NCBI GenBank assembly: GCA_902628305.1
Contig: CACOMK010000006.1
Location: forward strand, 1-44,994
DNA: 44,994 nt
DNA from: an uncultured Pelagibacteraceae bacterium
Lineage (GTDB): Bacteria > Pseudomonadota > Alphaproteobacteria > Pelagibacterales > Pelagibacteraceae
Direction of reading: 5' to 3'
The first letter of the stretch is position 1. Every line of letters begins with the position of its first letter. Positions 41,449-44,994 of the stretch are shown in pieces. The position numbers and the translations under genes were made by a program. The notes under the pieces are model-generated. The model was not told where the DNA came from. It saw only the letters and a program-made list of their open reading frames with translations, and searched no databases.

Positions 41449-42341
41449 AAAAAATTTTAATTATAGGTTGTGGATTGTTAGGTTCATCTTTATTAAGGCG
41501 TATTAGTAAAAAAAAAATAGCAAAAAAAATATTTATTTATGAAAAGTCAAAATCAAATATTGCTAAAATAAAAAGATTAAAATTACCAGGAAGAATTGTA
41601 AAATCATTAAAAGAAGGTATAGACGATTCAGACCTAATTATTTTTTGTACACCTATGAGTGAATATAAAAATATTATATTGAAAATTAATAGCTTTATAT
41701 CATCAAAAACATTGATTACAGATATTGGTTCTTCAAAAATTCAAACATCCAAAATTATAAAAAAATATTTAAAGAAAGGAGTTTCCTGGATTCAAAGTCA
41801 TCCAATAGCTGGATCAGAGGTAAGTGGACCAGAACATGGTAAAGAAAATTTGTTCAATAATAGGTGGTGCATAATCATAAAAGAAAAAAAAGACAAAAAA
41901 AATACCATAAATATTCTAACCAAGTTTTGGAAAAAAATTGGAGCAAAAATAGTTGTGATGAGTGCTGAAAAACATGACAAAATTTTTTCTATAACTAGTC
42001 ATTTACCACACTTAGTTGCATATAATCTGGTGAAATCCGCTCAAGATTTTGAGAAAAAACAAAGTTATGAGCTCATCAAATATAGTGCCGGTGGATTAAG
42101 AGATTTTTCTAGAATTGCTGCATCAAATGAAATCATGTGGCGGGACATTTTCTTTAACAATAAAAATAATATTTCAAGAGCGATTGATTTATTTATAAAA
42201 AATTTAAATCAATTTAAAAAAGATATTAATTCAAAAAACAATAAGTCGATTATCAAAAAACTTATTCAGACCAAAAAAGTGAGATCAAAAATTATTAAAT
42301 TGAAACAAGATGTTGATAAGCCTGACTTTGGAAGAAACTAA
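41445..42341 (+). CDS. tyrA: Prephenate (cyclohexadienyl) dehydrogenase
   Basis: TyrA oxidises prephenate or arogenate to the tyrosine precursor. The 298-residue protein has the NAD-binding loop IGCGLLGSSLLR near 6-17, IFCTPMSEYKNI around 66-77, TDIGSSK and the substrate segment SHPIAGSEVSGPEHG at about 117-131, then HDKIFSITSHLPHLVAY. There is no ACT domain, so allosteric tyrosine control by that domain is not expected. Its ATG overlaps hisC by four bases, and its stop overlaps the convergent NlpC/P60 gene by four bases. Confidence 0.94.
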   Translation: MKKILIIGCGLLGSSLLRRISKKKIAKKIFIYEKSKSNIAKIKRLKLPGRIVKSLKEGIDDSDLIIFCTPMSEYKNIILKINSFISSKTLITDIGSSKIQTSKIIKKYLKKGVSWIQSHPIAGSEVSGPEHGKENLFNNRWCIIIKEKKDKKNTINILTKFWKKIGAKIVVMSAEKHDKIFSITSHLPHLVAYNLVKSAQDFEKKQSYELIKYSAGGLRDFSRIAASNEIMWRDIFFNNKNNISRAIDLFIKNLNQFKKDINSKNNKSIIKKLIQTKKVRSKIIKLKQDVDKPDFGRN

Positions 42342-43087
42342 TATTTTATTCTAGATAATTTTTTTACTTCTAGCTTGGCTGTTTTTTGAATCCTATTAAT
42401 TGTTTCTATAATTGGCATAATAATTACTTTTTTTTCTGGTCCATAGGCATGAATTAGTTGTCTGGAATTTAAACACATAGCAACATGACCTTTCCAAAAA
42501 ATAATATCTCCTTTTTTCAATTTTCTTTTTTTTGATTTTTTTTTTGCGTATTTAATCTGATCCTTAGTATCCCTTGGGTAGAAAGAATTATTATACATAT
42601 AAAATATTTGCAACAAAGCAGAACAGTCAATACCTCTAAATGTTTTTCCACCCCACACATATTTTACGTTTAAAAATTTTTTAAATATTTTTATAAAGTT
42701 GAAATCTTTATAGTTTAATTTTTTAATATCTTTTTTTTTAATCCATTTATTTTTTTCAATTTTTATATAATTTTTATTATGTGCTAAAACACATAATTTA
42801 GATGCAAGTGGAAGCCAGCTTTTTGATGCGATTCCTGGTTTTTTAAAAATTTTAGCTTTGAGAGTGCTAACTTTATACAAAGGTTTAAATTTTTCCAAAT
42901 ACTTTGAATTTTTTATAAAACCTTCATAGTTATCAAATTTAGTTTTTATTTTAATCCAACTTTTATTTTTTGATAAAATTTTGAATTTCTCTCCATAGAT
43001 AATTTGTGAAATAACTTCAGCTTTTTTAGAAGGATTTTTATAGATATTTGAAAAATTTCCTACGAAATAAAAATTATTTTGCACCAA
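42338..43087 (-). CDS. NlpC/P60 (C40) cysteine peptidase with SH3-like domains
   Basis: A 249-residue peptidase of the NlpC/P60 family, which cuts gamma-D-glutamyl bonds to diamino acids in peptidoglycan peptides. Two SH3-like regions fill about 1-120 (for example WIKIKTKFDNYEGFI near 44-58). The catalytic domain has Cys155 in GIDCSALLQ, His201 in WKGHVAM and His213. No signal peptide or membrane segment is seen, so it probably acts in the cytoplasm on imported muropeptides, as do cytoplasmic dipeptidyl-peptidase VI-type enzymes. Translation seems to start at TTG 43087 or GTG 43084, overlapping the upstream transporter gene end; no ATG is available. Confidence 0.88.
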   Translation of the reverse strand: MVQNNFYFVGNFSNIYKNPSKKAEVISQIIYGEKFKILSKNKSWIKIKTKFDNYEGFIKNSKYLEKFKPLYKVSTLKAKIFKKPGIASKSWLPLASKLCVLAHNKNYIKIEKNKWIKKKDIKKLNYKDFNFIKIFKKFLNVKYVWGGKTFRGIDCSALLQIFYMYNNSFYPRDTKDQIKYAKKKSKKRKLKKGDIIFWKGHVAMCLNSRQLIHAYGPEKKVIIMPIIETINRIQKTAKLEVKKLSRIKY

Positions 43088-44450
43088 TTTTAATCTTATT
43101 TTTTATCATCCATAAACAAATTAATGAAGGTATTACCATTATAGTTGTTAAAACAAAAAATGTTCCCCAATCTCCATTTAACCAGTCAACCAAAGCCCCA
43201 GACGATGATGCTAAAGTGGTTCGACCAGCAGTACCAATTGAAGCAAGTAATGCATATTGTGTAGCTGTATAAGTTCTATCAACTAGTAATGATATAAAAG
43301 CAACAAAAGCCACAGTTGCAAAAGCAGCTGTAATATCATCAGCTATTACAGCAATAGCAAATAAAATTTCTGATTTTCCAGTCCATGCTAAAACTGCAAA
43401 TAAAAGATTTGTTAAAGCCATTAGTCCTCCAGCAAAGAACATTGTTTTAATTGTTCCAGCTCTCATAGCCATTATTCCACCTAACAATGTAAACACAACT
43501 GTTGTTATCCAACCAAGTCCTTTTGAATAAATCGCAATTTGGCCTTTGGAAAATCCAATTTCTTTATAAAAGACAATAGACATTCTTCCCATAAAGGCTT
43601 CACCTATTTTGAATAAGAAGACAAAGCCCAAAATTCCTAGAGCAATAGCAAAACCATTTTTTTTAAAAAAACTAATAATAGGCCCACCAATAGTTCCGGT
43701 AATATAAGCAATAAAGTTTGTAATTATATTTCTAGCACCAAGTTTTCCCTCTATCAATTTGTCAGTCTCTCTTTGTTTTGCTTGTCTATCCGTCTCAATT
43801 GGTTCATGAACAAACATTAACCCTATGTTCATTAAGATTATTAAAATACCTAGAATTAAAAAGGTAGCTTGCCAATAATCTGTAACACCTAGATTTTCAA
43901 AATATTCAGCTGTAAACAAAGCGACTACTCCTCCTAACTTATAGCCTGTCCACCATCCAACAACAGCCATAGCTGCACCAGCAGCCATAGATTTTCCTTC
44001 ATTTTCATTTATTTGTTCAATTCTTAAAGCATCTACAGTTATATCCTGTGTAGCTGATGCGATAGCAATAATTAATCCAACTGTAATTAATAACGCTAAA
44101 TTTTCAGTAGGATTTATTATGCTCCAAACTATTAAACTTACTAAAATAATCAGCTGCATCAAAACTATCCAGCCTCTTCTATGACCTAGTTTTTTCGTTA
44201 GTATTGGAATTTGAATTCTATCTATAATAGGAGCCCACAAATAATTGAAGGCATATACTCCAAAAATTAGTCCCGCCCATCCAATTGTTGATCTACTAAG
44301 ACCTTCTTCTTTAAGCCACAGACTCAAGCTACTTGCGATTAATACCCAAGGGAATCCACTTATTGAACCTAATAAAAGAATTCTTACCATACGAATATCT
44401 TTATAAACCGATAGAGAATCAAGCCATGATTGTTTTTTTATTTGATCCAT
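43074..44450 (-). CDS. AmpG-like major facilitator transporter (muropeptide permease family)
   Basis: A polytopic membrane protein of 458 residues with about 12 hydrophobic segments. It resembles the AmpG/PAT branch of the major facilitator superfamily, which imports anhydromuropeptides or, in relatives, acetyl-CoA: SGFPWVLIASSLSLWLKEEG near the start, RRGWIVLMQ after the first loop, ATQDITVDALRIE about 135-147, and FYKEIGFSKGQIAIYSKGLG around 290-310. I chose ATG 44450 (MDQIKKQSW), preceded by GGAG nine bases upstream, over an in-frame TTG at 44465. It starts two bases after trkH, and the NlpC/P60 gene follows with an overlap, supporting a muropeptide uptake and breakdown role. Confidence 0.85.
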   Translation of the reverse strand: MDQIKKQSWLDSLSVYKDIRMVRILLLGSISGFPWVLIASSLSLWLKEEGLSRSTIGWAGLIFGVYAFNYLWAPIIDRIQIPILTKKLGHRRGWIVLMQLIILVSLIVWSIINPTENLALLITVGLIIAIASATQDITVDALRIEQINENEGKSMAAGAAMAVVGWWTGYKLGGVVALFTAEYFENLGVTDYWQATFLILGILIILMNIGLMFVHEPIETDRQAKQRETDKLIEGKLGARNIITNFIAYITGTIGGPIISFFKKNGFAIALGILGFVFLFKIGEAFMGRMSIVFYKEIGFSKGQIAIYSKGLGWITTVVFTLLGGIMAMRAGTIKTMFFAGGLMALTNLLFAVLAWTGKSEILFAIAVIADDITAAFATVAFVAFISLLVDRTYTATQYALLASIGTAGRTTLASSSGALVDWLNGDWGTFFVLTTIMVIPSLICLWMIKNKIKIGAK

Positions 44451-44452
44451 AA

Positions 44453-44994
44453 TTAATTTCTCCAAAAAGATGGTAAGAACAATACTAATATCGCAAATAA
44501 CTCAAGTCTACCTAAAATCATACCTATAGTTAAGATCCATTTTGAAATGTCCGGCAATGCTGAAAAATCTCCATTAGGCCCAATAATAGTACCTAATCCT
44601 GGACCAACATTTGATATTGATGTTGCGGCTCCAGAAATAGCTGTAATAAAATCTAAACCAGTTAACGATAATAATGCAGCTAAAATAAAAAATATAACAA
44701 AATAAAAATAAATAAATGAAATAATTGATGCAATAAATTTATCATCTACTGATCCTTGATCATATTTAATTAAAAATACTCCCTTAGGATAAATGATTTT
44801 TTTTAATTGATTTAATATAAATAAATATAATATTTGAATTCTAAAAATTTTTACTCCACAAGTAGTTGATCCAGCACAACCACCTATAAACATGAGAACA
44901 AGAAATATAGTTATGGGAAAGCTTCCCCAGCTATCATATTCAGCATTTACATAACCTGTGCCAGTTAATATTGAAATGGTATTAAATAAAATAG
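44453..44994 (-). CDS. trkH: Potassium uptake protein TrkH/KtrB family, C-terminal part (cut by the window edge)
   Basis: The gene runs off the window end, leaving about 180 C-terminal residues. The part present has the selectivity-filter segment SILTGTGYVNAEYDSWGSFP, the next filter loop start GGCAGSTTCGVKIFR, the region SNVGPGLGTIIGPNGDFSALP, and the ending MILGRLELFAILVLFLPSFWRN (shown across two overlapping quotes), all typical of TrkH, the pore subunit of the Trk potassium uptake system. Membrane segments are visible throughout. An internal Met at 44893 is not the start, as conserved codons continue upstream to the window edge. Confidence 0.94.
   Translation of the reverse strand, partial: ILFNTISILTGTGYVNAEYDSWGSFPITIFLVLMFIGGCAGSTTCGVKIFRIQILYLFILNQLKKIIYPKGVFLIKYDQGSVDDKFIASIISFIYFYFVIFFILAALLSLTGLDFITAISGAATSISNVGPGLGTIIGPNGDFSALPDISKWILTIGMILGRLELFAILVLFLPSFWRN

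Overview
This AT-rich, tightly packed window is core chromosome of a SAR11 (Pelagibacterales, Alphaproteobacteria) bacterium. Evidence for that is a DMSP demethylase (DmdA) in a dmdC-dmdB-hydrolase-dmdA cluster, a SAM-II riboswitch in front of metX, alphaproteobacterial gene orders (sdhCDAB, mdh-sucCDAB-lpd, atpHAGDC without F0 genes, rplU-rpmA-obgE-proBA-nadD-rsfS, metX-metW) and near-zero intergenic spacing. No mobile element, CRISPR array, tRNA or rRNA was seen. No stretch over 300 bases lacks a gene; the longest gap is the 190-base metX/hisC divergent region.

Layout. Bases 1-31149 form one long + strand run: the tail of an unidentified upstream protein (probably ribosomal S16 or RimM), trmD, rplS, leuCDB (leucine synthesis), the DMSP demethylation cluster, asd, sdhCDAB, mmsA, mdh, sucCDAB-lpd (TCA cycle), priA, then a hairpin, a promoter-like element and atpHAGDC (F1 ATPase). 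Bases 31141-37672 are on the - strand. Read from the rplU promoter they are rplU, rpmA, obgE, proB, proA, nadD, rsfS, ctpA and the Nudix hydrolase nudH/rppH. A second - strand operon (metX, metW, gloB) follows under a SAM-II riboswitch. hisC-tyrA diverges from it on the + strand. The window ends with a - strand set: trkH (cut by the window edge), an AmpG-like transporter and an NlpC/P60 peptidase.

How the genes work together. DmdA, DmdB and DmdC take DMSP to methylmercaptopropionate and on to its CoA thioesters, which yield methanethiol and C2 carbon. The TCA and SDH genes oxidise the carbon, the F1 ATPase uses the resulting proton gradient, and Asd plus MetX make the activated homoserine that can accept reduced sulfur for methionine.

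Most notable points: (i) both residues that bind the b heme in E. coli succinate dehydrogenase appear replaced (SdhC Gln79, SdhD Phe63; SdhD has no histidine), suggesting a heme-free complex II; (ii) a complete but unassigned alpha/beta hydrolase sits inside the DMSP cluster; (iii) the SAM-II aptamer has A8/U8 arms around its 3' strand; (iv) PriA appears to lack its winged-helix domain; (v) ribosomal proteins carry low-complexity tails; (vi) an imperfect dyad overlaps the presumed atp promoter. Nothing here is clearly a wholly new system; the novelty lies in variations on core machinery.
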